Source of the DNA: Paraburkholderia dioscoreae
Lineage (GTDB): Bacteria > Pseudomonadota > Gammaproteobacteria > Burkholderiales > Burkholderiaceae
Direction: 5' to 3'
DNA: 64,000 bases
Assembly: GCF_902459535.1 (NCBI RefSeq)
Contig: NZ_LR699553.1
Location: forward strand, 2,418,001 to 2,482,000
Shown piece after piece: positions 51,136 to 59,634 of the stretch (position 1 is the stretch's first letter; every line of letters begins with the position of its first letter). The position numbers were made by a program, and so were the translations under genes. The notes below the pieces were generated by a model, which had not been told where the DNA came from, did not search any database, and saw only the letters and a program-made list of their open reading frames with translations.

Positions 51136-53637
51136 TCAGGGCTTGTTCGACTCGAACAGATCCATGATCTGCTTCTTCTCGTTCGACGAGACGCTCGGCG
51201 GCGGCACCGCCGGCGGCGTCATGCCAGCGGGTCCTACGCCGCCGACCGCATCGCTCGCGCCCGCGGTGGGATTCGCCGAATCCAGACCGATGCTGGCCAC
51301 GAAGCCGTTGCCCGGCGTCATGTCCGTATAGAACAGCTCACCGTCGACGGCTGTCACGCCGTCCGGCTGCGCCGGTTCGCTTTGCGGCACCCCGCGCAAC
51401 GCACGCTGCATGTATTCCACCCAGATCGGCAATGCCAGCTGCGCGCCGAATTCGCGGCTGCCGAGGCTCTTCGGCTGGTCATAACCCATCCACGCCACCG
51501 CCACGAGCGACTGCTGATAACCGGCAAACCAGCCGTCCTTCGCGTCGTTGGTGGTACCCGTCTTGCCCTGCAGGTCCGAACGATGCAGCGCATTGGTGCC
51601 CGCGCCCGTGCCGGCGGTCGCCACCGAATGCAGCAGGCTGTTCATGATGTACGCGTTGCGCGGTTCGAGCGTGCGCGGTGCATCGCGTCCGGCCGTGAGC
51701 GGCTGCGCTTTGGAGAGCGGCTCGCCGCGCGCGTCCGTCACCTCGTTGATCAGATACGGATTGATCCGGAAGCCGCCGTTCGCGAACACCGAATACGCGC
51801 CCGCCGACTGCAGCGGCGTGACGAGGCCCGCGCCCAGTGCCATCGGCAGATAGGGCGGAGTCTTGTCGGCATCGAAGCCGAAACGCTGCGTGACGAAGTC
51901 CTGCGCGTATTTGGTGCCGATGAACGACAGAATACGGATCGACACCAGGTTCTTCGACTTCTGCAACGCGAGACGCATCGGCATCGGACCGTCCGGCTGG
52001 TCGTCGTCCTTCGGCTCCCACGCGTCGCCACCCGGCGTGCTCGACGGGAAATACAGCGGCGCGTCGTTGATGATCGTGGCCGGTCCGAGACCCTTGTCGA
52101 GCGCTGCCGAGTAGATAAACGGTTTGAAGCTCGAACCCGGCTGGCGCCACGCCTGCGTGACGTGGTTGAACTTGTTCTTGTTGAAGTCGAAACCGCCCAC
52201 CAGTGCGCGAATCGCGCCGTCCTGCGGCGTGAGCGATACCAGCGCGCCTTCCACCTGCGGCAGTTGCGTGATCTGCCAGTTGCCCTTGTCGTCGGCAACC
52301 AGACGCACGATCGAGCCTGGCCTGATCTCCGTGGCCGTCGCTGCGCGCGCGCTCAGCGCGCCCGCCACGAAGCGCAGACCGTCGCCGCTGATCGCCACCT
52401 GCGTGCCGTCCACCAGTTGCGCCTTGACCTGCTTCGGACTTGCGTCCGTCACCACGGCGGCGATGATCTCGCCGTTGTCGGGGTGATCGGTGAGCGCGTC
52501 GTCGATCGTCTGATCGCGGTCGTCGCCCGGCGCGGGCAGTTGCACGAAACCCTCCGGCCCGCGATACCCATGCCGCCGCTCGTAGTCCATCACGCCCTTG
52601 CGCACGGCGCGATAGGCGGCGTCCTGGTCGGCGGAGTCGATCGTGGTGGTGACGTTCAGGCCGCGCGTATAGGTTTCGTCCTTGTACTGCGCATACATCA
52701 TCTGCCGGACCATTTCGGCAATGTACTCGGCATGCACGCTGTATTCGTTGCCCGGATTCTTGGTGTGGATCTCTTCCTTCACCGCCTGGTCGTATTGCTC
52801 CTGGCTGATGTATCTGAGTTCGAGCATGCGCCGCAGAATGTACTCCTGACGGATCTTCGCTCGCTTCGGATTGACCACCGGGTTATACGCGGAGGGCGCC
52901 TTCGGCAAGCCCGCCAGCATCGCCGATTCCGCCAGCGTGATGTCCTTCAGATCCTTGCCGAAGTACACGCGCGCGGCCGCGGCGAAACCGTAGGCGCGCT
53001 CACCCAGATAAATCTGGTTCATGTACAGCTCAAGAATCTGATCCTTGGTGAGCGCGCGCTCGATCTTGTACGCGAGCAGCATTTCGTAGATCTTGCGCGT
53101 GTAGGTCTTCTCACTCGACAGGAAGAAGTTGCGCGCCACCTGCATGGTGATCGTGCTCGCGCCCTGCGAGGCGCCGCCGTGCGAGAGGTCGGAAACACCC
53201 GCCCGCAGAATACCGATGAAGTCGACGCCGCCGTGCTCGTAGAAGCGATAGTCTTCGATCGCGAGCACCGCTTTCTTCATCTGATCGGGAATGTCCTGGA
53301 AGCGCACGAGACTGCGCCGCTCTTCGCCGAATTCGCCGATCAGCACATGGTCCGCGGTATAGACACGCAGCGGCACCTTCGGGCGATAGTCGGTCAGCGC
53401 GTCAAGCGACGGCAGTTGCGGCCCCATCACCACCAGCGCATAGCCGATGATCAGCGCGCCCACCACCGCGACGGTCGCGATCAGGCCGGCGAACCAGATG
53501 GCAATGGTCGCGCCGATGGAACGGCGGCCGGCCCCGGCGTCGCGCGAAGCTGCATTGCGTCCTGGCGTGCGTTGGTAGGAATCCCGGTCTTCACCAGACG
53601 GAGAATTGGATGAATGCGGTCGTTTGATGATTGGCAT
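51136..53637 (-). CDS. mrcA: Penicillin-binding protein 1A, bifunctional
   Basis: An 833-aa class A PBP. A cytoplasmic basic tail and membrane anchor (IGATIAIWFAGLIATVAVVG) are followed by a GT51 glycosyltransferase domain with AIEDYRFYEHGGVDFIGILR and GASTITMQVARNFFLS. A long OB-like insert comes next, then the transpeptidase with SxxK in QPGSSFKPF, SxN in QKSKNLVSI and KTG in LQGKTGTTNDAKDGWFAGY. The C-terminus is a Pro/Gly/Ser-rich tail. ATG 53637 (MPIIKRP) is preferred; an open extension to 53766 lacks a good start. It polymerises and crosslinks peptidoglycan. Confidence 0.93.
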   Translation of the reverse strand: MPIIKRPHSSNSPSGEDRDSYQRTPGRNAASRDAGAGRRSIGATIAIWFAGLIATVAVVGALIIGYALVVMGPQLPSLDALTDYRPKVPLRVYTADHVLIGEFGEERRSLVRFQDIPDQMKKAVLAIEDYRFYEHGGVDFIGILRAGVSDLSHGGASQGASTITMQVARNFFLSSEKTYTRKIYEMLLAYKIERALTKDQILELYMNQIYLGERAYGFAAAARVYFGKDLKDITLAESAMLAGLPKAPSAYNPVVNPKRAKIRQEYILRRMLELRYISQEQYDQAVKEEIHTKNPGNEYSVHAEYIAEMVRQMMYAQYKDETYTRGLNVTTTIDSADQDAAYRAVRKGVMDYERRHGYRGPEGFVQLPAPGDDRDQTIDDALTDHPDNGEIIAAVVTDASPKQVKAQLVDGTQVAISGDGLRFVAGALSARAATATEIRPGSIVRLVADDKGNWQITQLPQVEGALVSLTPQDGAIRALVGGFDFNKNKFNHVTQAWRQPGSSFKPFIYSAALDKGLGPATIINDAPLYFPSSTPGGDAWEPKDDDQPDGPMPMRLALQKSKNLVSIRILSFIGTKYAQDFVTQRFGFDADKTPPYLPMALGAGLVTPLQSAGAYSVFANGGFRINPYLINEVTDARGEPLSKAQPLTAGRDAPRTLEPRNAYIMNSLLHSVATAGTGAGTNALHRSDLQGKTGTTNDAKDGWFAGYQQSLVAVAWMGYDQPKSLGSREFGAQLALPIWVEYMQRALRGVPQSEPAQPDGVTAVDGELFYTDMTPGNGFVASIGLDSANPTAGASDAVGGVGPAGMTPPAVPPPSVSSNEKKQIMDLFESNKP

Positions 53638-53805
53638 GACTGGAATAGTGGGCGCATAACCGAACGCCTTTCTGCACGCGCTCCTGGCGCGCACATGGAT
53701 CGTGATCGAGCATCGTAGCCTGAGGCGCGAACCACCGCACGGCCCTCTGCCCCCGGCCGGCCGCACGGCACGCCCGGGACCATGTCCGGCGCAACGTAAC
53801 AGCGC

Positions 53806-53833
53806 ATTTTAAAAGAAATCGAGCGCGGTCCAA
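53806..53833 (-). promoter_or_regulatory. Candidate sigma-70 promoter of mrcA
   Basis: On the minus strand TTGGAC (complement of 53828-53833) is followed after 16 bases by TAAAAT (complement of 53806-53811; five of six). It would give a leader of about 160 bases. The remaining intergenic DNA to 54129 includes TTATTCACAG and CTGTGGACAAG near 53920-53955, DnaA-box-like but isolated. Confidence 0.5.
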
Positions 53834-54129
53834 GTCAGTTTTTTTGTAAGAATTCCCTTCGCGCGAAAGGAGTCTGTAGTTCCGGGCGGCCAAATGAGCG
53901 CTTTCGCGCCCGACGGGAGTTATTCACAGAAAATGTTGAAAGGCCTGTGGACAAGCCACCGGCAACCGCTACAAGCCGTTGATGTCACGGGATTTTCATG
54001 TCGCGCCCGTTCCGCATCGGCGCAACTCGTCTTATGATGGACTCGGCGCGCGCCAACACCTGCGCGCGCCGCGGCGTCCGCCAAATGCCCGCTTTGAACC
54101 GCCCATGCCAACAAGTATGCGAGCCGACC

Positions 54130-54756
54130 ATGAATAAGCCCAGCGAACGCATCGTTGTATTCGTCACGACCGCGCAGAAACGCGCGATCACCGCCACCGC
54201 CGAGAATCTGGGCATTAGCGTCAGCGAACTGATGCGGCGCGCGGTGCTGAGCTTCGGCGCGACCAGCGAACAGGTGAAAGCGGCGAGCATCGTCGACCGC
54301 TTGCGCGCGCCGCGCGCGCCGGACGCGCTCGACGCCGCGCTGCAACGGGTCGCACGCGGCACACGGCACGCGCGCGCCGCGCTGCCGCCGGCGTCGCAAA
54401 CGCACGGCGACGGCGCAACGGGCGGGGTCATGGATAGCGCTGCGGATGCGGCTGCGTCCACGCCGGCTGCGGCCGGGTGGCCGCGCGCGCCCGCGAAAGG
54501 CCAGCCCGCGCCGTTGCTGCCGGCGGGTGTCGCTGCCGCCCTCGCAGCCGAAATCGACGAGGAAGCCGCGGCAACAGCGGAAGCGGTCGCGCGCGTGGCG
54601 GCGGCCAAAGCGGCTTCCGCGGAAGGATCCACGCCTCAGCAGAGCGATACGGAAGCGCAATTGCGCAGCGGGCTCAAACGCCCACGCCTCGACAGCGCGA
54701 GCGAGGACGACGATCCACTCGGCGACCCGAGCACGAAGGGCGGCCGCTTCGCTTGA
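54130..54756 (+). CDS. Ribbon-helix-helix-like protein with long disordered tail
   Basis: A 208-aa protein. Residues 5-42 (ERIVVFVTTAQKRAITATAE, LGISVSELMRRAVLSF) have a beta-strand plus two-helix pattern like ribbon-helix-helix DNA-binding proteins such as MobC or CopG. The rest (about 60-208) is Ala/Pro/Asp-rich and low-complexity, ending in an acidic KRPRLDSASEDDDPLGD segment. The ATG at 54130 is the likely start; the ribosome site is weak. No plasmid genes lie nearby. It may be a nucleoid- or promoter-binding protein; function unknown. Confidence 0.65.
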   Translation: MNKPSERIVVFVTTAQKRAITATAENLGISVSELMRRAVLSFGATSEQVKAASIVDRLRAPRAPDALDAALQRVARGTRHARAALPPASQTHGDGATGGVMDSAADAAASTPAAAGWPRAPAKGQPAPLLPAGVAAALAAEIDEEAAATAEAVARVAAAKAASAEGSTPQQSDTEAQLRSGLKRPRLDSASEDDDPLGDPSTKGGRFA

Positions 54757-55148
54757 CGAACAGCTGCGCGGCCTGAATCGGCACGTTAGCGTTGCATATC
54801 GTTACACGAGCGCTCACGCAAACCTCACGCAAACGTGCGAGCTTTCGGCATTGCACGCGCGCAAAGTCGGCGAATCTGTCATCGCTCCCTTTAAGGCGGT
54901 TTTAAGAGAGCACGTGGTGTAATATCCGCGAGCGTCAGAATGACGCGCCGCGCGATTTAACCTTTGAGCTGCCTGCCGCTCGATATCCGAATCGAACAAT
55001 TTACGCCGCCGCTATTGCAATCAGTGCGTGCGCCCCGACCTCCGGTCCGAACGTTGCGCAGCTTCGCGCGCAGCGGCGTAAAGTAGCAGTTGAATGCAGT
55101 TAGGCGCGCGGGATCATTCAGCGCCGTTTACATTCTTTGGAGGTTTTC
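54757..55148. promoter_or_regulatory. Leader region of the pspA-like gene
   Basis: About 390 bases without a gene. CACGCAAAC occurs twice two bases apart near 54815-54835. TGTAATATCC near 54918-54927 is a plausible -10 box, without a good -35. CGTCAGAATGACG (54934-54946) is a small inverted repeat. No sigma-54 promoter of the enterobacterial psp type was found. Confidence 0.4.
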
Positions 55149-55829
55149 ATGTCGCTTTTTGACAGCATTTCGCGCACGCTCAAAGGTCTCCTGAACGACG
55201 CAGCCGATTCCGTGCAGGATCCGTCGCGCGACTCGCGCCAGATCGTGCGCGAACTCGACGAGAGCATCGCCAAAGCCGAGAACTCGCTGATCGAGATTCA
55301 GGCACAAGTGGCCACGCAGCAAAGCAAGCGCGATGTTGCCGCGGACAAGGCGAAGAAGTACGAAGACGGCGCCAAACGCGCGCTGCAATCCGGCGACGAA
55401 GCGCTCGCGCGCGAAGCCCTCGGCGCTCAAGCCACGGCCGAAGCCGAACGCGACGCGCTGGCGAAGGAACTGACCACGCTGGAGCCGTCGGTGGCGCAGT
55501 TGAAGAGCCAGATCGAAGACATGCGCACGCGCCGCAACGACCTGAACGCACGCTCGAACATTCTGCAGGCCAAGCAGCAGATCGCGCAGGCGAAAGATGT
55601 GGCGGCCACCGCGTTGGGCGGCATCGGCGGCAAGAACCTGTCCGAAGATTTCCAGAAGCTGGAAGACAAGGTTGCGCTCTCGAATGCCCGTTCGGACGCC
55701 CGCCTGAATTCGGCCGACGTGAAGAGCGGCAAGGCGCTCGACGACAAGCTCGCGGATCTGAACCGCGGCCCCTCGGTCGAAGATCGTCTCGAAGCGTTGA
55801 AGAAGCAGATCAACACGCCGACCCAGTAA
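55149..55829 (+). CDS. pspA: PspA/IM30-family membrane stress protein
   Basis: A 226-aa protein, almost entirely coiled coil: MSLFDSISRTLKGLLNDAAD at the amphipathic N-terminus, then long helices with SLIEIQAQVATQQSKRDVAA and LEPSVAQLKSQIEDMRTRRN. Length and layout match PspA/IM30/Vipp1 (ESCRT-III-like) proteins that bind and protect the inner membrane. TTGGAGG precedes the ATG at 55149. The next gene, a TPR membrane protein, lies 87 bases downstream and probably belongs to the same unit. Confidence 0.85.
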   Translation: MSLFDSISRTLKGLLNDAADSVQDPSRDSRQIVRELDESIAKAENSLIEIQAQVATQQSKRDVAADKAKKYEDGAKRALQSGDEALAREALGAQATAEAERDALAKELTTLEPSVAQLKSQIEDMRTRRNDLNARSNILQAKQQIAQAKDVAATALGGIGGKNLSEDFQKLEDKVALSNARSDARLNSADVKSGKALDDKLADLNRGPSVEDRLEALKKQINTPTQ

Positions 55830-55892
55830 TTGCGTCAGCAGCAGTACATACCGGCGCCTTCGTGTGAGTCGCCGGAATCGACTGAAGGAGAC

Positions 55893-55907
55893 GGGCGCAT
55901 CGCGCCC
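55893..55907 (+). promoter_or_regulatory. Hairpin between ribosome site and start codon
   Basis: GGGCGC-ATC-GCGCCC lies between AAGGAG (55884-55889) and the ATG at 55917. Linear spacing of 27 bases is too long for initiation, but folding the 15-base hairpin reduces it to about 12, so the structure probably positions the ribosome or controls translation. Confidence 0.5.
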
Positions 55908-55916
55908 GGTCCGTAA

Positions 55917-57110
55917 ATGAAAAAATTTCTTGCAACCGCGTTTGCCTCACTGCTGTTCGTGTCGGCTGCGGCGTTCGCCGTGCCTACCGTGCAGCAGATC
56001 GAATCGGCCATGTCGCAGGGCAACTGGCAACAGGCCGACGCCGGCCTGAGCGAAGTGCTGCAGGCGCATCCGAACAATGCGCACGCGCATTATCTGTACG
56101 CCCAGGTGCTCGACCGCGAAGGCCGTTCTGCCGACGCGCTCGCCCAGGTGCAGCAGGCCAAGACACTCGACCCGCAAATCCGGTTCACCGACCCGACCCG
56201 TTTCGCGCAGACTGAAGCGCGCATCCGTAAGGACGCGGAACGTGCCGGCGCAGCGGGTGGCAACACCACCAGCCACGCGGCCAACCCGTTCGTGCAGCAA
56301 ACCTCGCCGGCAGTGCAGCAGCAGTCGGCCATGATGTCGCAAGCGCCGCAACGGCATGGTCCGGGCATGGGCATGTGGATCGGCATCCTTGTCCTGATCG
56401 GGGTGATCGCGCTCGTGCTGCGCTGGACCTTGCGCCGCGCCCGCACGCAAGGCGATACGCGCGCCGACGACGATCGTCGCGTGCAGCTCAAGCGCGCCAC
56501 CGACATGCTCAACACCGTGCGTTCGCTCAAGCTCGACGTGAAGCTCTCCACCGTGCCAGGCCATGAGGCGCTGGAGAAGGAAGTCGAAGCGACCGAAGAC
56601 CAGTTGCGCGGCCTCGTCGAAAGCCTGTCGAACAGCAAGAGCCCGGTGCCGCCCTATCAGCTCGACGAACTCGAGCAGCGGCTCGGCAGCCTGCGCGCGC
56701 GGGTGGACGGCAAGCCCGATCCGTATGCCGCACCGGCCGCCGGCACGCAACAATCGCCGTATGCACAGGAAGCCGAACGTTTCGGCAATCCGCCGCAAGC
56801 GCCCTATCCGCAGCAAGGACCGTATCAGCAACAGCCGCAGGTTATCGTGCAGCAAGGCGGCGGTGGCTTCGGCGGCGGCATGGGGGGTCTGCTGACCGGC
56901 GTGCTGCTCGGCGAAGCGCTGAATTCCGGGCGTGAACGTGTGGTGGAACGCGACGTGGTCGTCGACGACGAAGCGCGCCGCCGCGGCAACGACGGCAGCA
57001 ATGGCGGCGGCCTCGATTTCGGCCAGGGGTCGAACGACTGGAGCGACAACAGCGGCGGCGGCGTCGATATGGGCAGCAACGACGACTCCGGCGGCTGGAA
57101 CGATACCTGA
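55917..57110 (+). CDS. TPR-containing exported membrane protein linked to PspA
   Basis: A 397-aa protein. The signal peptide ends AAAFAVP. A TPR-like segment follows (GNWQQADAGLSEVLQAHPNN, HYLYAQVLDREGRSADALAQ), then a low-complexity Gln/Ala stretch, one membrane helix (MWIGILVLIGVIALVLRWTL, about 150-170), a helical cytoplasmic domain, a Pro/Gln/Tyr-rich spacer, a Gly-rich segment (GGGGFGGGMGGLL) and a Gly/Asn/Asp-rich tail. The pairing with pspA suggests a membrane-stress function. The family is not named with confidence. Confidence 0.75.
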   Translation: MKKFLATAFASLLFVSAAAFAVPTVQQIESAMSQGNWQQADAGLSEVLQAHPNNAHAHYLYAQVLDREGRSADALAQVQQAKTLDPQIRFTDPTRFAQTEARIRKDAERAGAAGGNTTSHAANPFVQQTSPAVQQQSAMMSQAPQRHGPGMGMWIGILVLIGVIALVLRWTLRRARTQGDTRADDDRRVQLKRATDMLNTVRSLKLDVKLSTVPGHEALEKEVEATEDQLRGLVESLSNSKSPVPPYQLDELEQRLGSLRARVDGKPDPYAAPAAGTQQSPYAQEAERFGNPPQAPYPQQGPYQQQPQVIVQQGGGGFGGGMGGLLTGVLLGEALNSGRERVVERDVVVDDEARRRGNDGSNGGGLDFGQGSNDWSDNSGGGVDMGSNDDSGGWNDT

Positions 57111-57160
57111 TCTTGATCAGCGGCTGAAATCCGTCCCATTCAGCCAAGCATCTGCAAGCG

Positions 57161-57197
57161 AAAGAAACAAGCTCCGTCACACGGAGCCTGTTTCTTT
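57161..57197. terminator. Bidirectional rho-independent terminator
   Basis: AAAGAAACA plus GCTCCGT pair with ACGGAGC plus TGTTTCTTT around a CAC loop, with a single mismatch. It sits between the TPR gene (stop 57110) and the convergent TetR gene (stop 57218). Confidence 0.88.
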
Positions 57198-57217
57198 ATG
57201 GCGCTTCGTTTCAGGCT

Positions 57218-57910
57218 TCAGGCACGCATCGATAGAAGCACCCTGCCCGTCTCATGCTGCACCTGCAACACCGCACCCGCGAACAGCCTGACAATGAAAC
57301 GCTCCGCATACGCGATCAGCGCATCGCGACGCACTTCGTCTGCATCGATATATTCAGCCGATAGATGGAACAGTTGCAGCACGATCTGCGTGCAGACTTC
57401 GTCGACGGTTTCGCGCGAGAGCGCCGGCATCAATTCCAGTTCAACCACGTCGTCGGCCATTTCCGCCGACACCTCGTGCAGGTTGGCGCGCACGGCTCCC
57501 CGCAACGCCCGCGATGTGCCGTGATATTCGGCCAGCGCGCTCAGAAACGCCTCGCGGTTCTCCAGCGTGAATGCAAAGAACGCGACACAGGCACGACGCG
57601 GCACGCTATGCGGCCCGTCGTCGTGCGCGGCGAGCCAGCGCTCCCGCCGCAGCATCGGCCGCAAACGGCGGCTCACCGACTCGACGGCTTCGCACGCCAG
57701 ATCGTCGAGCGTGTCGAAGTGGCGATAGAAGGTATTGGGATTGAGCCCGGCCTCGCGAGCCAGTTCGCGCAAACCCAGGCTCGTAAAACTGCGGCCGCCC
57801 GCGGTCAGGCGCAACGCGGCCTCGATCAGCTTACGCTTGCCGGCCGGCAATTCCTGGTCGCCGGCAATGCCATGCTCGGCGGCGGTTGCCGCTTCGGGGA
57901 CGGGTGTCAT
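57218..57910 (-). CDS. TetR-family regulator of the monooxygenase-hydrolase operon
   Basis: A 230-aa TetR regulator: KRKLIEAALRLTAGGRSFTS with recognition helix LRELAREAGLNPNTFYRHFD, then a helical ligand domain (AFFAFTLENREAFLSALAEY). It resembles the FabR/DesT-like branch linked to lipid-type ligands. It is divergent from the monooxygenase at 58039, and the shared 128-base region holds three copies of TGTCTAC in both orientations. Repression of the operon is inferred. Confidence 0.85.
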   Translation of the reverse strand: MTPVPEAATAAEHGIAGDQELPAGKRKLIEAALRLTAGGRSFTSLGLRELAREAGLNPNTFYRHFDTLDDLACEAVESVSRRLRPMLRRERWLAAHDDGPHSVPRRACVAFFAFTLENREAFLSALAEYHGTSRALRGAVRANLHEVSAEMADDVVELELMPALSRETVDEVCTQIVLQLFHLSAEYIDADEVRRDALIAYAERFIVRLFAGAVLQVQHETGRVLLSMRA

Positions 57911-57964
57911 GTGGTTTCAATCGATGTGCGCCACGCGCGTTTAATAGCAGTACTCTAAACGATC

Positions 57965-58025
57965 TTGACGTCAGGTGCACAGTTGTCTACCCTGCGCGTT
58001 ATGCTGCAGTAGACACATGTAGACA
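57965..58025 (+). promoter_or_regulatory. Promoter and operator repeats of the monooxygenase operon
   Basis: TTGACG (57965-57970) and TACCCT (57988-57993), spaced 17, form a possible promoter. TGTCTAC (57984-57990) overlaps the -10, and its complement GTAGACA occurs at 58009-58015 and 58019-58025, the last two exactly one helical turn apart. These are the best candidate TetR binding sites. Confidence 0.6.
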
Positions 58026-58038
58026 CCTGAATTCGCCT

Positions 58039-59544
58039 ATGCCGGAGACCGCCGTGACGCCTGCCTCATCTGCTCCACCTGCTGCGCCACGCATCGCGAT
58101 TGTCGGAAGCGGCTTTGCCGGCATCGGCATGGCGATCCGTTTGCAGCGAATGGGCATCACGTCGTTCACGATCTACGAGGCGGCCGGCGATATCGGCGGC
58201 ACGTGGCGCGACAACACCTATCCCGGTGCGGCCTGCGACGTGCCCTCGCATCTCTATTCGTTTTCGTTCGAGCCGAATCCGGCCTGGTCGCGCGCGTTCG
58301 GCGGCCAGGCGGAGATCTTCGCGTATCTGAAGCATTGCGCCCGCAAATATGGCGTGGAGCGCTACGTGCGTTGCAACGCGCGTGTGGCCGCGGCGCGTTT
58401 CGACGAAGCGCGCCAGCTCTGGCGCGTCGAGCTCGATGTGAACGGTGTGCGCGAAAGCATCGAGGCCGACGTGGTGATTGCCGCGAGCGGTCCCCTGTCG
58501 CGCCCGGCCATGCCGCGGATCGCGGGGCTCGACCGCTTCGAAGGCAGGCTGTTTCATTCGGCGCGCTGGGATCACGCGTATCCACTCGACGGCAAACGCG
58601 TCGCGGTGATCGGCACCGGCGCGAGCGCGATCCAGTTCGTGCCGCAAATCCAGCCGCGCGTCGCGCAACTCGATCTGTTCCAGCGCACCGCGCCGTGGGT
58701 AATGCCCAAGCCCGACAAGCCTGTCGGTGCGCGCGCCCAGTGGCTGTTCCGGCATCTGCCGTTCACGCAGCGCTTTGTGCGCAGCGCGATCTACTGGCAA
58801 CTCGAATCGCGCGCCATCGCCTTCGTGGTCAATCCGAAACTGATGAAGATGCCGATGAAGTTCGGCCTGAGCTACCTCGAACGGCGCGTCAAGGATCCTG
58901 CACTGCGCGCCAAGCTCACGCCGACCTACCGGCTCGGCTGCAAACGCGTACTGCTTTCGAGCGACTACTATCCCGCGCTCAGCCAGCCGAACGTAGACGT
59001 GGTGACGAGCGGCATTCGCGAGATCGTTGCCGACGGCATCGTGACTGAAGATGGCGCGCATCATCGCGCCGACGCGATCATTTGCGGCACAGGCTTTCAG
59101 GTCAACGACGTCGGCGCGCCGTTCGACGTGACCGGCCTCGACGGCGCGGATCTCGGCACCATGTGGCTGCGCGACGGGCCGGAAGCCTACCTCGGTGTCA
59201 GCATTGCGAACTTCCCGAACTTCTTCATGATCGTCGGCCCGAATACCGGGCTCGGCCACAACTCGATGATCTACATGATCGAGTCGCAGGTGCAGTACAT
59301 CGCCGATTGCCTGCGGGTACTGCGCCGCCGCAAAGCACGCACCATGAATTTGCGAGCCGACGTGCAGCGTGATTTCAATGCGCGTTTGCAGAAGGAAATG
59401 CAGCGCTCCGTGTGGGTAAGCGGATGTCATAGCTGGTACCAGACCCGTAGCGGCAAGGTCACTGCGCTGTGGCCCGGGTTCACCTTCAGCTTTCGCAAAC
59501 GCACACGGCGTGTGCGTCCGCACGACTATCGCTTCGCGCCCTGA
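58039..59544 (+). CDS. Flavin-containing monooxygenase, Baeyer-Villiger type
   Basis: A 501-aa FAD/NADPH monooxygenase. The N-terminal FAD Rossmann motif reads IAIVGSGFAGIGMAIRL, followed by DIGGTWRDNTYPGAACDVPS. The Baeyer-Villiger fingerprint FxGxxxHxxxW(P/D) is met by FEGRLFHSARWD, and the NADPH motif by VAVIGTGASAIQFVP. It should insert oxygen next to a ketone to give an ester or lactone. The hydrolase 90 bases downstream could open that product. The ATG at 58039 is chosen because upstream codons run through the promoter. Confidence 0.9.
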   Translation: MPETAVTPASSAPPAAPRIAIVGSGFAGIGMAIRLQRMGITSFTIYEAAGDIGGTWRDNTYPGAACDVPSHLYSFSFEPNPAWSRAFGGQAEIFAYLKHCARKYGVERYVRCNARVAAARFDEARQLWRVELDVNGVRESIEADVVIAASGPLSRPAMPRIAGLDRFEGRLFHSARWDHAYPLDGKRVAVIGTGASAIQFVPQIQPRVAQLDLFQRTAPWVMPKPDKPVGARAQWLFRHLPFTQRFVRSAIYWQLESRAIAFVVNPKLMKMPMKFGLSYLERRVKDPALRAKLTPTYRLGCKRVLLSSDYYPALSQPNVDVVTSGIREIVADGIVTEDGAHHRADAIICGTGFQVNDVGAPFDVTGLDGADLGTMWLRDGPEAYLGVSIANFPNFFMIVGPNTGLGHNSMIYMIESQVQYIADCLRVLRRRKARTMNLRADVQRDFNARLQKEMQRSVWVSGCHSWYQTRSGKVTALWPGFTFSFRKRTRRVRPHDYRFAP

Positions 59545-59634
59545 CGACATGAGCGGCGGCGAATGAACTGGGAGAAAGACGCCGCCGATGCAATCCGATT
59601 CGAAGCCAATCGAACTAAAAGGGAGACAACACTC

